A stretch of DNA of 64,000 nt from Hyunsoonleella flava (GCF_004310325.1 NZ_SIRT01000009.1:1-64000), one strand, 5' to 3'; positions 26,401 to 36,073 are shown, counted from the stretch's first letter. A program made the numbers and translations. The notes: generated from the letters alone by a model not told the origin.

Positions 26401-27594
26401 ATGAACACATTACTATCCATAGAAACAAGAAACGCTGTTTTATTAAGAATGGCAGAGTTGTTAGAACAGGAAAGAGCAAACATCATTGCCATAAACAAAA
26501 CAGATTTAGACGCTTATGATGGTGATGATATTTCTATGTTTGACCGTTTAAAAGTTGACGATGCCAAGGTTGATGAAATGATTAAGGCTGCCACCCATTT
26601 GGCGTCTCAAAAAGATCCCGTAGGCGTTGAGCGTTTTAGCTTCAAACATGACAATGGCATGCAAGTGTACAACAAAACAGCATCGTTTGGTACAGTGTTG
26701 ATTATCTATGAATCTCGTCCTGATGTCACTGTTGAAGCTGCTGGTATTGCCTTTAAATCTGGCAATAAAATTTTGTTAAAAGGTGGTAAAGAATCCTTAC
26801 GTTCAAACTTAAAAATTGTGGAGTTATGGCATCAAGCGCTGAAAGAACAAGATGCTTCAAAAGATTGGGTAGAATATTTACAATTCAACAGAACTGAGAC
26901 TCAAACTTTTTTAGAAAAGCCAACACAGCGTCTGGATTTAATCGTGCCTCGTGGGGGTGAGCGTTTAATTGCTTTTGTAAAACAACATGCTACATGTCCT
27001 GTGATTGTAAGTGGAAGAGGCAACAATTTTGTGTATGTGCATAAAGAAGCAGATTTAGACATTGCATTAGATGTTATCATGAACGGCAAATCAAAAATTT
27101 CAGCTTGCAATGCGGTAGATAAAGTATTGATTGATGAGAATCTTCCAAATAAAGGCGAATTTGTAAAGCGATTGATTTCAAAATTAAAAGATTTTAAAAT
27201 TGAAGTGTTAGGAGATGAAACAATTTCCAAAGAAAACGGTTTAGAAGCAATCACTTCAGATGATATTTGGTACGAAGAATTTTTAGATTATAAAATCTTA
27301 ATTGGGGAGATAGCGTCTAATCAAGATACTATAGATATGATCAATAAATACTCTGGCGGACATTCATCGTCTATAATTACAACTAATGAAACTGCCGCAA
27401 AAACCTTTATGGAAAATGTAGATACGGCTGCGGTATATCACAATGCCTCAACGAGATTTACAGATGGAGGTCAGTTAGGTTTAGGCGGTGAGCTGGCCAT
27501 AAGTACAGATAAGTTGCACCAGCGTGGACCAATTGGGCTGCAACATTTAGTAACCAACAAATGGTATGTTCACGGTAATGGACAAATAAGATAA
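26401..27594 (+). CDS. proA: Glutamate-5-semialdehyde dehydrogenase (gamma-glutamyl phosphate reductase)
   Basis: Second step of proline synthesis, reducing glutamyl phosphate with NADPH. Aldehyde dehydrogenase fold; the motif IIYESRPDVTVEAAGIAFKSGN is near residue 101 and the catalytic cysteine lies in SKISACNAVDKVL near 237. The 397-residue length is normal. It is followed by proB after 4 bases, the reverse of the common proB-proA order. Confidence 0.95.
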   Translation: MNTLLSIETRNAVLLRMAELLEQERANIIAINKTDLDAYDGDDISMFDRLKVDDAKVDEMIKAATHLASQKDPVGVERFSFKHDNGMQVYNKTASFGTVLIIYESRPDVTVEAAGIAFKSGNKILLKGGKESLRSNLKIVELWHQALKEQDASKDWVEYLQFNRTETQTFLEKPTQRLDLIVPRGGERLIAFVKQHATCPVIVSGRGNNFVYVHKEADLDIALDVIMNGKSKISACNAVDKVLIDENLPNKGEFVKRLISKLKDFKIEVLGDETISKENGLEAITSDDIWYEEFLDYKILIGEIASNQDTIDMINKYSGGHSSSIITTNETAAKTFMENVDTAAVYHNASTRFTDGGQLGLGGELAISTDKLHQRGPIGLQHLVTNKWYVHGNGQIR

Positions 27595-27598
27595 ACAC

Positions 27599-28366
27599 AT
27601 GCTTAAAGAGAAAAAACGCATATTATTAAAAGTTGGATCCAACACCCTGACCAAGGAAACCGATAATATTTCCAGAGGTAAGATTGAAGATATAGCTTGT
27701 CAAATTGCAAAACTTCAAGACACCTTCGAGTTTATTATTGTAAGCTCTGGGGCAATTGCTGTAGCTAAACAATTCGTAAAACTTGAAAGCAAACAAGAAG
27801 ATGTATTTGTAAAACAAGCCTTGGCATCCATTGGTCAGCCACATTTAATACGGATTTATCAAGAAATTTTTAGAGAATATGGCTTGTTAAGCTCGCAGTG
27901 TTTATTGTCTTATTCCGATTTTGAGAAGGAAGAAAGTAGAACCAATATCACAAACACCATTAATGTATTGGTCAACAATAATTATATCCCAATTATTAAC
28001 GAAAATGATACGGTAGCTACTGATGAAATTAAGTTTGGTGACAATGATAAGTTGGGAGCATTGACCGCTTCATTGTTAGATGTAGATTTGTTTATCATCG
28101 CCACCAATACCAATGGGATTTACACCAAATCTTCAATGGAGAAAGGCACGCCAAAGACCATTGAAAATGTTACTGATTTTAAAGAACTAAATACTGAAGT
28201 GACAAATTCTAAATCCTCTCACGGAAGTGGAGGTATGCAAAGTAAAATTGAAGCTGCCGCTGTTGCTAAAAAATCAAATATTGAAACTTGGATTGTAAAC
28301 GGGTTACAAGATAATTTCATAGAAAATGCTATGGGAAATAAAGTGCCGTTTACCAAAATAAAATAG
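27599..28366 (+). CDS. proB: Glutamate 5-kinase (without PUA domain)
   Basis: Phosphorylates glutamate at the start of proline synthesis. The 255-residue protein is the amino-acid kinase domain only: LLKVGSNTLTKE (residues 8-19), FIIVSSGAIAVA and INENDTVATDEIKFGDND near 133. The C-terminal PUA domain of the E. coli enzyme is absent, as in many shorter bacterial forms. argF' starts one base after its stop. Proline feedback may still act through the kinase domain. Confidence 0.93.
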   Translation: MLKEKKRILLKVGSNTLTKETDNISRGKIEDIACQIAKLQDTFEFIIVSSGAIAVAKQFVKLESKQEDVFVKQALASIGQPHLIRIYQEIFREYGLLSSQCLLSYSDFEKEESRTNITNTINVLVNNNYIPIINENDTVATDEIKFGDNDKLGALTASLLDVDLFIIATNTNGIYTKSSMEKGTPKTIENVTDFKELNTEVTNSKSSHGSGGMQSKIEAAAVAKKSNIETWIVNGLQDNFIENAMGNKVPFTKIK

Positions 28367-28367
28367 A

Positions 28368-29306
28368 ATGAAACATTACACATCCATAAACGATATAGAT
28401 AACATTGACGCCTGGATTGACGAGGCGAAGATCATTAAAGCTAATCCCTTAAAACATTTAGGATTAGGGCAAAATAAAACCTTGGGATTATTATTTTTCA
28501 ATTCCAGTTTGCGTACACGCTTAAGTACACAAAAAGCGGCGTTGAACTTGGGAATGAATCCAATTGTGATGAATGTATCAGGTGATGCTTGGGGTTTAGA
28601 GTTTGAAGATGGGACGGTTATGAATGGCAATACAGCAGAACACATCAAAGAAGCAGCTGCCGTGGTATCTCAGTATTGTGATATTATTGCCGTTAGAGCA
28701 TTTCCAACCTTAACTGATAAAGCTAAAGATGAAAGTGAGCAGGTAATGAGAGCCTTTATGGAATATGCCTCTGTGCCCATTGTAAATATGGAAAGTGCTA
28801 CAGGTCATCCCTTACAAGGGTTAACCGATGCTTTAACCATTTCGGAGTTCAAAACGAAAGCGAAACCAAAAGTAGTACTAAGTTGGGCGCCTCACATAAA
28901 AGCGCTGCCCCATGCCGTAGCAAATAGTTTTACACAGGTAATGCAAAAAATGGATGTAGAATTTGTAATTGCAAACCCTGAAGGCTACGATTTGAACCCT
29001 GAAATTATAGGAGACACACCTATTTATCATAATCAAGAAGAAGCGTTTAAGGATGCGGATTTCATCTACACCAAAAACTGGAGTTCTTATGAGGACTATG
29101 GCAAAGTCATCAATACAGACCCCAATTGGATGATAACTAAAGCTAAATTAGGTAATGCTAAATTTATGCACTGTTTGCCAGTAAGACGAAATGTGGTAGT
29201 TGAAGATGCTGTTTTAGATAGCAATAGTGCTATTGTGATTGAACAAGCAAATAACAGAACATACGCGGCGCAATTAGTACTTAAAAAACTCTTAGTAAAT
29301 GTCTAA
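28368..29306 (+). CDS. argF': N-acyl-ornithine carbamoyltransferase, probably succinyl-ornithine type
   Basis: Carbamoyltransferase of the acetyl/succinyl-ornithine group. The carbamoyl-phosphate motif is SSLRTR (residues 46-51) and the HCLP motif lies in KFMHCLPVRRN near 265. The region GTVMNGNTAEH places Ala90 where the Xanthomonas acetylornithine enzyme has Glu92 and the Bacteroides fragilis succinyl-ornithine enzyme has Pro90. A small residue here is expected to admit the succinyl group. Standard ornithine carbamoyltransferase motifs are lacking. The gene overlaps argB by 8 bases. Confidence 0.88.
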   Translation: MKHYTSINDIDNIDAWIDEAKIIKANPLKHLGLGQNKTLGLLFFNSSLRTRLSTQKAALNLGMNPIVMNVSGDAWGLEFEDGTVMNGNTAEHIKEAAAVVSQYCDIIAVRAFPTLTDKAKDESEQVMRAFMEYASVPIVNMESATGHPLQGLTDALTISEFKTKAKPKVVLSWAPHIKALPHAVANSFTQVMQKMDVEFVIANPEGYDLNPEIIGDTPIYHNQEEAFKDADFIYTKNWSSYEDYGKVINTDPNWMITKAKLGNAKFMHCLPVRRNVVVEDAVLDSNSAIVIEQANNRTYAAQLVLKKLLVNV

Positions 29307-30081
29307 AGAACAACTATCAATAGTAAAAATAGGAGGTAACGTCATAGAAGACTCTAGTGCTTTGGACGATTTTTTACAACTGTTTTCAAAGTTAGAAGGC
29401 TATAAAATATTGGTGCATGGTGGCGGTAAACGCGCAACACATGTTGCTTCTAAGTTAGGTATTGCTTCTAATATGATTAATGGTAGACGCATTACAGACG
29501 CCGATACGCTGGAAGTTATCACAATGGTATATGGTGGTTTGGTAAATAAAAATATTGTTGCAAAACTTCAAGGGTTAAACATCGATGCGATTGGTTTAAC
29601 AGGTGCTGACATCAATAGTATTTATTCAAAAAAACGACCTGTAAAGGAGATTGACTATGGGTTTGTGGGGGACGTTAAAAAAGTGAATCATCAGTCTATT
29701 AATAAATTAATTCAAGCAGACTTCACACCAGTGTTTTGTGCGATAACGCATGATGGTAACGGACAGTTATTTAATACCAATGCAGATACGATAGCGTCCG
29801 AATTGGCTATTGGGCTTTCAAAATTGTATCAAGTTGAGTTGTACTATTGTTTTGAAAAAAATGGAGTCCTAAAATCTGTGGATGATGAAAATTCTGTGAT
29901 TGAATATATGGATTACGGTACGTACGAGCAGTTAAAGCACCAAGGTGCTTTCCATGATGGGATGTTGCCCAAATTAGATAATAGCTTTCGCGCTATCGAA
30001 TTTGGAGTATCAAGGGTGTTTATTGGAAATCCAACTGTAATCAGCGATAAAGATCAAAAGTTTACTACCTTGTATTTATGA
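29299..30081 (+). CDS. argB: N-acyl-glutamate kinase
   Basis: Amino-acid kinase of 260 residues that phosphorylates the acylated glutamate. Recognisable elements are VKIGGNVIED at the N-terminus, LVHGGGKRATHVASKLGI near 35 and NGRRITDADTLEVITMVYGG near 54. There is no N-terminal extra helix of the arginine-inhibited hexameric form, so allosteric inhibition by arginine is doubtful. That would leave the leader-peptide system as the main arginine control (inference). It overlaps both neighbours. Confidence 0.92.
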   Translation: MSKEQLSIVKIGGNVIEDSSALDDFLQLFSKLEGYKILVHGGGKRATHVASKLGIASNMINGRRITDADTLEVITMVYGGLVNKNIVAKLQGLNIDAIGLTGADINSIYSKKRPVKEIDYGFVGDVKKVNHQSINKLIQADFTPVFCAITHDGNGQLFNTNADTIASELAIGLSKLYQVELYYCFEKNGVLKSVDDENSVIEYMDYGTYEQLKHQGAFHDGMLPKLDNSFRAIEFGVSRVFIGNPTVISDKDQKFTTLYL

Positions 30082-31142
30082 TGGAGCAACTTACGAAAGA
30101 AGCTATTGCGCTTTTAAAACAGCTTATCGAAACACAGTCTTTTTCTTCTGAAGAAGACCATACTGCTGCACATATTGAAAACTGGTTTAACAGCCATAGT
30201 GTTGATTATAAACGCACTAAAAATAATGTTTGGGCGGTAAATAAATATTTTAAAGAAGGTAAACCAACGCTATTGTTGAATTCCCATCATGATACGGTAA
30301 AACCTAATTCTGCTTACACAAAAGATCCATTTAAAGCAATTGTAGAAGACGGAAAATTATATGGTTTGGGAAGTAATGATGCAGGCGGATGCTTGGTGTC
30401 TTTAATCGCTACATTTACACATTTTTACAATCATAAAAATTTAAAATATAATTTAGTGATTGTCGCTTCCGCGGAAGAGGAAAGCAGTGGACCCAATGGT
30501 TTAAATAGTATGTTATCCATCATTCCAAAAATTGATGTTGCTATTGTTGGAGAACCAACCTTGATGAACTTAGCAGTAGCCGAGAAAGGATTGGTGGTGT
30601 TTGATGCTGTATTGGAAGGTACACCGAGTCACGCGGCACATCCCAATGATGATAATGTGATATACAAGTCAATTGAAGTCCTGAAATGGTTCAAAGATTA
30701 CAAGTTTGAAAAAGGTTCTGATGCTTTAGGTGATGTGAAATTAACGGTAAGCCAAATTAGTGCTGGCAAGCAGCACAATGCGGTACCTGCCGACTTAAAT
30801 TTGGTGATTGATGTGCGCGTAAACGACGCATATTCAAATTCTGAAATTGCAGAAATTTTACAAAAGGAAGCACCTGTAACTAGCATCACACCGCGTAGTC
30901 TGCAGTTGAATTCATCATGCATTCCAACAGATCATGAATTGGTAAAAGCTGGAATTGCAATGGGAAGAACAACTTATGGTTCACCAACATTATCGGATCA
31001 AGCCGTGTTGTCTTGCCCGAGTTTAAAATTGGGCCCAGGCGATAGCACAAGATCACATTCGGCAGATGAATTTATTTATTTGCATGAAATAGAAGAAGGT
31101 ATTAAAATATATATTGAATTGTTAAATCGAGTAATTATATAA
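30078..31142 (+). CDS. argE: Acyl-ornithine/acyl-citrulline deacylase (M20 family)
   Basis: Zinc M20 amidohydrolase of 354 residues that removes the acyl group. Metal and catalytic motifs: NSHHDTVKPN (near 75), SNDAGGCLVS (near 98), SAEEESSGPNG (near 138) and the C-terminal RSHSADEFIY. Since the carbamoyltransferase acts on an acylated ornithine, the real substrate should be acyl-citrulline. Starts on ATGA overlapping the argB stop. Confidence 0.9.
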   Translation: MMEQLTKEAIALLKQLIETQSFSSEEDHTAAHIENWFNSHSVDYKRTKNNVWAVNKYFKEGKPTLLLNSHHDTVKPNSAYTKDPFKAIVEDGKLYGLGSNDAGGCLVSLIATFTHFYNHKNLKYNLVIVASAEEESSGPNGLNSMLSIIPKIDVAIVGEPTLMNLAVAEKGLVVFDAVLEGTPSHAAHPNDDNVIYKSIEVLKWFKDYKFEKGSDALGDVKLTVSQISAGKQHNAVPADLNLVIDVRVNDAYSNSEIAEILQKEAPVTSITPRSLQLNSSCIPTDHELVKAGIAMGRTTYGSPTLSDQAVLSCPSLKLGPGDSTRSHSADEFIYLHEIEEGIKIYIELLNRVII

Positions 31143-31181
31143 TGGTTTAATCGTTGAATGTGGCAATAGTTTAATGGTTCT

Positions 31182-31206
31182 GTCATTCCTGCGCAGGCAG
31201 GAATCC
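31182..31206 (+). repeat. Dispersed repeat family C (ATTCCTGC...GCAGGAAT)
   Basis: 8-bp palindrome ATTCCTGC (31185-31192) and GCAGGAAT (31197-31204) within GTCATTCCTGCGCAGG, in the argE-argH gap. A related, shorter form is at 62161. Confidence 0.65.
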
Positions 31207-31283
31207 ATAAAAACAAATGCAGAATTGTTTACTTGAAGTGCCTTTTAAACAAATTAACGTATAAACAAATAAACATTGATAAC

Positions 31284-32558
31284 ATGAAGTTGTGGGATAA
31301 AGGCATATCAATAGATAAAAAAATAGAAAATTTCACTGTTGGAAACGACCGTGAAATCGATATTCATATCGCAAAATATGATGTTGTTGCATCAAAAGCA
31401 CATGCAAAGATGCTACAGAGTATTGGGATTTTAACCGATGAAGAACTGCAACAACTATTGGGTGGTTTAGACGTATTAATATCTCAAATTGAAGATGGTA
31501 CGTTTGTAATAGACGCGCAGTTTGAAGATGTACATTCTAAAATTGAGTTTGAATTAACCCAATCTCTCGGCGAGGTTGGAAAAAAGATACATACGGCACG
31601 TTCTAGAAACGACCAAGTTTTAGTGGCTTGTCATTTATATTATAAGGAGAATTTAGGTTTAATTAGAACTAAAACCAGAACGCTTTTTGATACACTTTTA
31701 GATTTAGCCGATAGCAACAAAGACAAGGTTTTACCAGGATATACGCACTTACAAGTGGCAATGCCATCATCCTTTGGACTATGGTTTTCTGCTTATGCAG
31801 AGCTAATGATTGATGATGTATTTTTATTAGATGCAGCCATTAAAACGGTAGATCAAAACCCATTAGGTTCTGCAGCAGGTTATGGTAGTTCGTTTCCAAT
31901 CGATAGGGAATTAACTACCAAAGAAATGAACTTTGCAACATTAAAATACAATGTTGTTGCTGCACAAATGGGACGTGGAAAAAACGAGCGCACTATTGCC
32001 GCAGCTTTAGGTAGCTTGTGCAACACCTTATCCCGTTTTGCCATGGATATATGTTTGTATATGAGCCAGAATTTTGGGTTTATTTCGTTTCCGGATGAAC
32101 TCACAACGGGCAGCAGCATCATGCCACACAAAAAGAACCCAGATGTGTTTGAATTGATTCGCGGGAAGTGCAATAAAATTCAGGCTTTACAAGCTGAAAT
32201 GGTGCTTATCACGAATAACTTACCAAGCGGATATCACAGGGATTTTCAGTTGCTAAAAGAAAACATGATTGCAGCTTTTGAAGAGTTGAAGGACATCTTG
32301 GATATATTCAATTATTCTATTCAGCAAATTATAGTTAAAGATGTAGATATCCATGATGATAAGTATAAATATTTATTTACTGTAGATAATATCAATACCC
32401 TTGTTGTTGAAGGCCAAAGTTTTAGAGAAGCTTACCAAAAAATTGGTGGGCAAGTACAGGATGGTACCTACGTTCCAGATACCTCAAAACAACATACACA
32501 CGTTGGTAGTATTCACAATTTGTGCTTAGATAAGATTAGAGCTAAGTTCCCTATCTAG
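31284..32558 (+). CDS. argH: Argininosuccinate lyase
   Basis: Splits argininosuccinate into arginine and fumarate. I chose the ATG at 31284 (MKLWDKGISIDKKIENF), the normal family N-terminus; earlier in-frame codons belong to the repeat-bearing gap. Motifs are HTARSRNDQV (near 112), GYTHLQVAMPS (near 155) and the superfamily signature GSSIMPHKKNPD near 275. At 424 residues it is somewhat short of the E. coli enzyme but complete. It closes the operon and converges with the ROK gene 12 bases away without a clear terminator. Confidence 0.95.
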   Translation: MKLWDKGISIDKKIENFTVGNDREIDIHIAKYDVVASKAHAKMLQSIGILTDEELQQLLGGLDVLISQIEDGTFVIDAQFEDVHSKIEFELTQSLGEVGKKIHTARSRNDQVLVACHLYYKENLGLIRTKTRTLFDTLLDLADSNKDKVLPGYTHLQVAMPSSFGLWFSAYAELMIDDVFLLDAAIKTVDQNPLGSAAGYGSSFPIDRELTTKEMNFATLKYNVVAAQMGRGKNERTIAAALGSLCNTLSRFAMDICLYMSQNFGFISFPDELTTGSSIMPHKKNPDVFELIRGKCNKIQALQAEMVLITNNLPSGYHRDFQLLKENMIAAFEELKDILDIFNYSIQQIIVKDVDIHDDKYKYLFTVDNINTLVVEGQSFREAYQKIGGQVQDGTYVPDTSKQHTHVGSIHNLCLDKIRAKFPI

Positions 32559-32570
32559 AATGGGCGTTAT

Positions 32571-33317
32571 TTAGTTTTTGTCCTGATCTAAAATAGCTGC
32601 TGCTGCACCAATAATGCCAGCATGATTACCAAGTTCGGCAGGTTTTACAGGCGTTTCAATATGTATTTGTTTCTCGTATTGGCCGTAATGTTTTGACACA
32701 CCACCACCTAGTATTATTAAATCAGGGCATACAATAACATCTACTAAACCTAAAAACTTATTAAGGCGTTTACCCCAAACTTTAAAACTTAAATCTTCTT
32801 TTGTACGGATAGAATCAGCAGCATAGTGTTCTATTTTTTTATACTTTTTATAAGGTATCTGACCTAACTCGAAGTTTGGGATGAGTTTGCCGTTGTAAAA
32901 TGCACCACTACCAATGCCAGTGCCAATGGTTATCATAATTACTAAACCTTTTTCATTTTTACCAATACCATAATTCATTACGGCATACCCAGCTGCATCA
33001 GCATCATTTATGATGGTGATAGGATTTCCACAGACTTTAGAGAATAGTTCTTGCACGTTTACATTCATCCAACCTTTATTTAGATTGCTTACGGATTTGC
33101 AAACGCCATGTCTTATAATAGTGGGAAATCCGCAACCAACGGGACCGTCATATTCAAAATAATCTACAATCTGCTTAAATACTTTTACCATATCCTCTGG
33201 CTTGCGTGATGCTGGCGTTGGTATTCTGTAGCGATCGGTGGTAAGTACTCCTGTCTCTAGGTCGACTAATCCGCCTTTCATGCCTGAGCCCCCAATGTCT
33301 ATTCCTAAAACTTCCAT
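32571..33317 (-). CDS. ROK family kinase, polyphosphate glucokinase-like
   Basis: Sugar kinase of 248 residues. The phosphate loop is GIDIGGSGMKGG (residues 5-16), the catalytic aspartate lies in IINDADAAGYAV (near 104), and MITIGTGIGSGAFYNG follows. The CxCGxxGCxE zinc motif of most ROK proteins is absent, and the overall sequence resembles polyphosphate glucokinases (ppgK). The start at 33317 gives the usual MEVLGIDIGG; an upstream ATG adds an unlikely tail. Phosphate donor (polyphosphate or ATP) cannot be decided from sequence alone. Confidence 0.82.
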   Translation of the reverse strand: MEVLGIDIGGSGMKGGLVDLETGVLTTDRYRIPTPASRKPEDMVKVFKQIVDYFEYDGPVGCGFPTIIRHGVCKSVSNLNKGWMNVNVQELFSKVCGNPITIINDADAAGYAVMNYGIGKNEKGLVIMITIGTGIGSGAFYNGKLIPNFELGQIPYKKYKKIEHYAADSIRTKEDLSFKVWGKRLNKFLGLVDVIVCPDLIILGGGVSKHYGQYEKQIHIETPVKPAELGNHAGIIGAAAAILDQDKN

Positions 33318-33374
33318 ATTTTTTAGTTGTGTATTTCCAAATGTACTAAAAAGATAGTTTTGATGCACTAAGCT

Positions 33375-33477
33375 GGCGGATAGGGTTGCGTTAGGGATTG
33401 TAGAGGAAAGCCCACAGCCTGACGCAGGAAGTGCGAGGACTTGTAACGGAAAGCCCGACCCCTTGCGGGTAACGCCC
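33375..33477 (+). repeat. Dispersed repeat family A, copy 5
   Basis: Copy in opposite orientation to the flanking minus-strand genes, upstream of the ROK gene. It reads GGCGGATAGGGTTGCGTTAG, core CCTGACGCAGGAAGTGCGAG and ends GCGGGTAACGCCC. It sits between the leuAB terminator and the ROK start, where the ROK promoter must also lie. Confidence 0.82.
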
Positions 33478-33494
33478 TAAAAAAATAAAAGAGA

Positions 33495-33517
33495 AAGAGC
33501 CCTAGAATTGGGCTCTT
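33495..33517 (-). terminator. Rho-independent terminator of leuAB
   Basis: Perfect 8-bp stem AAGAGCCC (33495-33502) and GGGCTCTT (33510-33517), 7-nt loop. On the minus strand it leads into a T-rich tail. It is 65 bases past the leuB stop. Confidence 0.82.
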
Positions 33518-33581
33518 GCATCTGGACGTCTCCTAAAGTTTAGTTTGGTATTTAATTGTATTGGTGACTAATTCAAAATAA

Positions 33582-34700
33582 TTAAATAATTGTGGATTGC
33601 CCTAAGTGAATATTAGTAAAGTTTAGATTGGTTTCTTCTGGATTGTTTATAAAATCTTCAATAAAATCACCCACTTTGCTTGTGGTGATATTATCGTATT
33701 TGGTATTTAAATCGGGTGTGGTGATGTGCAATTTTAATGATTTATCTACAGCTTCCCTTACTAGTGCAGCTTCGTCTACCAAATCGAAATGATCCAACAA
33801 CATCGCTGCTGAGAGGATAGAGGCGATAGGGTTGGCAATGCCCTTATTTTTGGCTTTGGTATAAGCACCGTGGATAGGCTCGAACATGGCATGGGTATCT
33901 CCTTTGGATGCGGATGCCAACAAACCTATGGACCCCACAATTACGCTGGCCTCTTCTGATAGGATATCTCCAAACATATTCTCCGTAAGGATAACATCAA
34001 ACTGCCTTGGGTTTTTGATGAGCTCAACCGCAGCGTTGTCTACGAACATGAAATCGAGTGCTACTTTTGGGTATTGTTTTGCGATTTCTAAAACCACGCG
34101 ACGCCATAAACGTGAGCTTTCCAGCACATTGGATTTGTCCACTAAAGTTAATTTCCCTTTTCTAGAACGGGCTGCTTTAAAAGCAGAATGCGCGATACGC
34201 TCTATTTCGAAACGGTGATATTCACAAACATCAGATGCTGTGCTACCGTCTTTGCTCAAAGTTTTTTTACCGAAATAAATACCTCCAGTAAGTTCGCGAA
34301 AAATGAGAATATTGGTATCCTTGATCTGTTTTACCTTTAATGAAGACTTGTTTAATAAATCGTCATAGGCAATCACAGGACGAATATTGGTGTGCAGCCC
34401 CAATGCCTTGCGCAATCCCAGAAGACCTTGCTCTGGACGTACATTGGCGTCAGGATCAATATCGTAAGCAGTATCCCCAATGGCGCCAAAAAGTATGGCA
34501 TCAGTATCCTTGCATAAATCGATAGTAGCTTCTGGTAAAGGGTTTTTGCTATCGTCAATTGCAGCTGCACCAACTAAACCATATTTGAAATTAAATGTAT
34601 GCTCGAATGCCATACCAATAGCTTTAAGCACCTTAACCGCCTCGGCGGTTACTTCGGGGCCAATGCCATCTCCTGGTAAAACAGCAATATCTAATTTCAT
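33582..34700 (-). CDS. leuB: 3-isopropylmalate dehydrogenase
   Basis: NAD-dependent oxidative decarboxylation of 3-isopropylmalate in leucine synthesis. The 372-residue protein starts LDIAVLPGDGIGPEVTAEAV, with the substrate-binding RELTGGIYFG near 137 and the NAD region PIHGAYTKAKNKGIANPIA near 280. leuC and leuD, which usually stand between leuA and leuB, are not in the window. Confidence 0.96.
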   Translation of the reverse strand: MKLDIAVLPGDGIGPEVTAEAVKVLKAIGMAFEHTFNFKYGLVGAAAIDDSKNPLPEATIDLCKDTDAILFGAIGDTAYDIDPDANVRPEQGLLGLRKALGLHTNIRPVIAYDDLLNKSSLKVKQIKDTNILIFRELTGGIYFGKKTLSKDGSTASDVCEYHRFEIERIAHSAFKAARSRKGKLTLVDKSNVLESSRLWRRVVLEIAKQYPKVALDFMFVDNAAVELIKNPRQFDVILTENMFGDILSEEASVIVGSIGLLASASKGDTHAMFEPIHGAYTKAKNKGIANPIASILSAAMLLDHFDLVDEAALVREAVDKSLKLHITTPDLNTKYDNITTSKVGDFIEDFINNPEETNLNFTNIHLGQSTII

Positions 34701-34729
34701 TTAATTTGGTTTTGTACGCTTTACGCAAA

Positions 34730-34754
34730 AAGCTTCTTGTAAATTAAGAAGCTT
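34730..34754 (-). terminator. Hairpin between leuA and leuB
   Basis: Perfect 9-bp stem AAGCTTCTT (34730-34738) and AAGAAGCTT (34746-34754), 7-nt loop. On the minus strand it is followed by TTTTTGCG. It could attenuate or process the leuA-leuB transcript. Confidence 0.5.
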
Positions 34755-34780
34755 CGTTTTTAAAATTGAAATTTATTCGA

Positions 34781-35956
34781 TTAAGAGGATACAATTTCTT
34801 TGTATACCTTACTATTTTCAATTATTTGATGAATATCGTTATCATCAACTTCTTTTTTCTGGTCGGCAAAATCTAAGAAATTGGTATAGATTTCATCCAA
34901 CTGCAATTTCGTTAACTCGTAGCCAATGTTTTTCGCCCTATAAGCCAACGCTGCTCTTCCACTTCGCGCTGTTAAAACAATAGCAGATGCATCAACCCCC
35001 ACATCTTTAGGGTCTATAATTTCGTAAGTTTCACGGTTTTTAATCACACCATCCTGGTGAATGCCAGAACTGTGTGCAAAAGCATTGGCGCCTACGATCG
35101 CTTTATTCGGTTGGGTGTAAATACCCATGCTATCAGATACCAATTGACTGATGCCATATAACATTTCAGAGTTTATTTTGGTATCCAAATTTAAATAAGG
35201 ATGTTGACGCAAAATCATCACAACTTCTTCCAAAGCGGTATTTCCAGCACGCTCGCCAATACCGTTAATGGTACATTCTATTTGGCGGGCACCGTTAATT
35301 ACACCTTCTATGGAATTGGCAGTTGCCAAACCTAAATCGTTATGGCAGTGGCACGACAAAACAGCTTTTTCAATGCCTTTTACGTTTTCTTTTAAGTATT
35401 TAATTTTAGCACCATACTCATGTGGTAAACAATAACCTGTTGTATCAGGAATGTTTAGCACTGTAGCACCAGCTTTTATAACCGCTTCACATACTCGAGC
35501 TAAATATTCATTATCTGTTCTACCAGCATCTTCAGCATAAAACTCAACATCCTCCACAAAAGATTTGGCGTAACTCACAGCTTTTACTGCACGCTCTATA
35601 ATATCTTCCTGTGTTGAACGAAATTTGAATTTTATATGAGATTCTGAAGTGCCAATTCCTGTATGGATTCTTGGTGTTTTAGCGTATTTAAGCGCTTCTC
35701 CTGCAACTTTAATATCGTTTTCTACTGATCTGGTAAGTCCGCAAACCGTAGCATGTTTTACTATTTTAGATATTTCTTCTACCGATTTAAAATCTCCAGG
35801 ACTAGAGACGGGAAACCCTGCCTCAATAATATCCACCCCTAAATTATCAAGTTGTTCTGCAATAACTAATTTCTGTTCTGTATTTAACTTACAGCCAGGA
35901 ACTTGCTCACCATCGCGAAGGGTAGTGTCAAAAATTTGAACGTGATTATCAGACAT
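34781..35956 (-). CDS. leuA: 2-isopropylmalate synthase, short form
   Basis: Condenses acetyl-CoA and 2-oxoisovalerate, first step of leucine synthesis. The HMGL-like barrel motifs are [15 protein letters not shown] (residues 8-22), [16 protein letters not shown] near 200 (metal His-x-His) and [13 protein letters not shown] near 232. At 391 residues the protein stops after the linker subdomains and lacks the roughly 120-residue C-terminal leucine-binding domain of long LeuA, so feedback by leucine is not expected from the sequence. Citramalate or homocitrate synthase activity is a less likely alternative. Confidence 0.92.
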   Translation of the reverse strand: MSDNHVQIFDTTLRDGEQVPGCKLNTEQKLVIAEQLDNLGVDIIEAGFPVSSPGDFKSVEEISKIVKHATVCGLTRSVENDIKVAGEALKYAKTPRIHTGIGTSESHIKFKFRSTQEDIIERAVKAVSYAKSFVEDVEFYAEDAGRTDNEYLARVCEAVIKAGATVLNIPDTTGYCLPHEYGAKIKYLKENVKGIEKAVLSCHCHNDLGLATANSIEGVINGARQIECTINGIGERAGNTALEEVVMILRQHPYLNLDTKINSEMLYGISQLVSDSMGIYTQPNKAIVGANAFAHSSGIHQDGVIKNRETYEIIDPKDVGVDASAIVLTARSGRAALAYRAKNIGYELTKLQLDEIYTNFLDFADQKKEVDDNDIHQIIENSKVYKEIVSS

Positions 35957-36073
35957 TTATTAGAATATATTTTCTTATTGTTACACGAATTTATATTTTG
36001 GTTTCGTAAAAGCTACTATTCATCTCATTTTTTTTACGACGTTTAACTGAATTAATGATAGTTTAAGTAATTG

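Noticed and set aside
35957-36073. Possible leucine leader peptide before leuA
   Set aside because: The minus-strand mini-frames here contain no Leu codon run.
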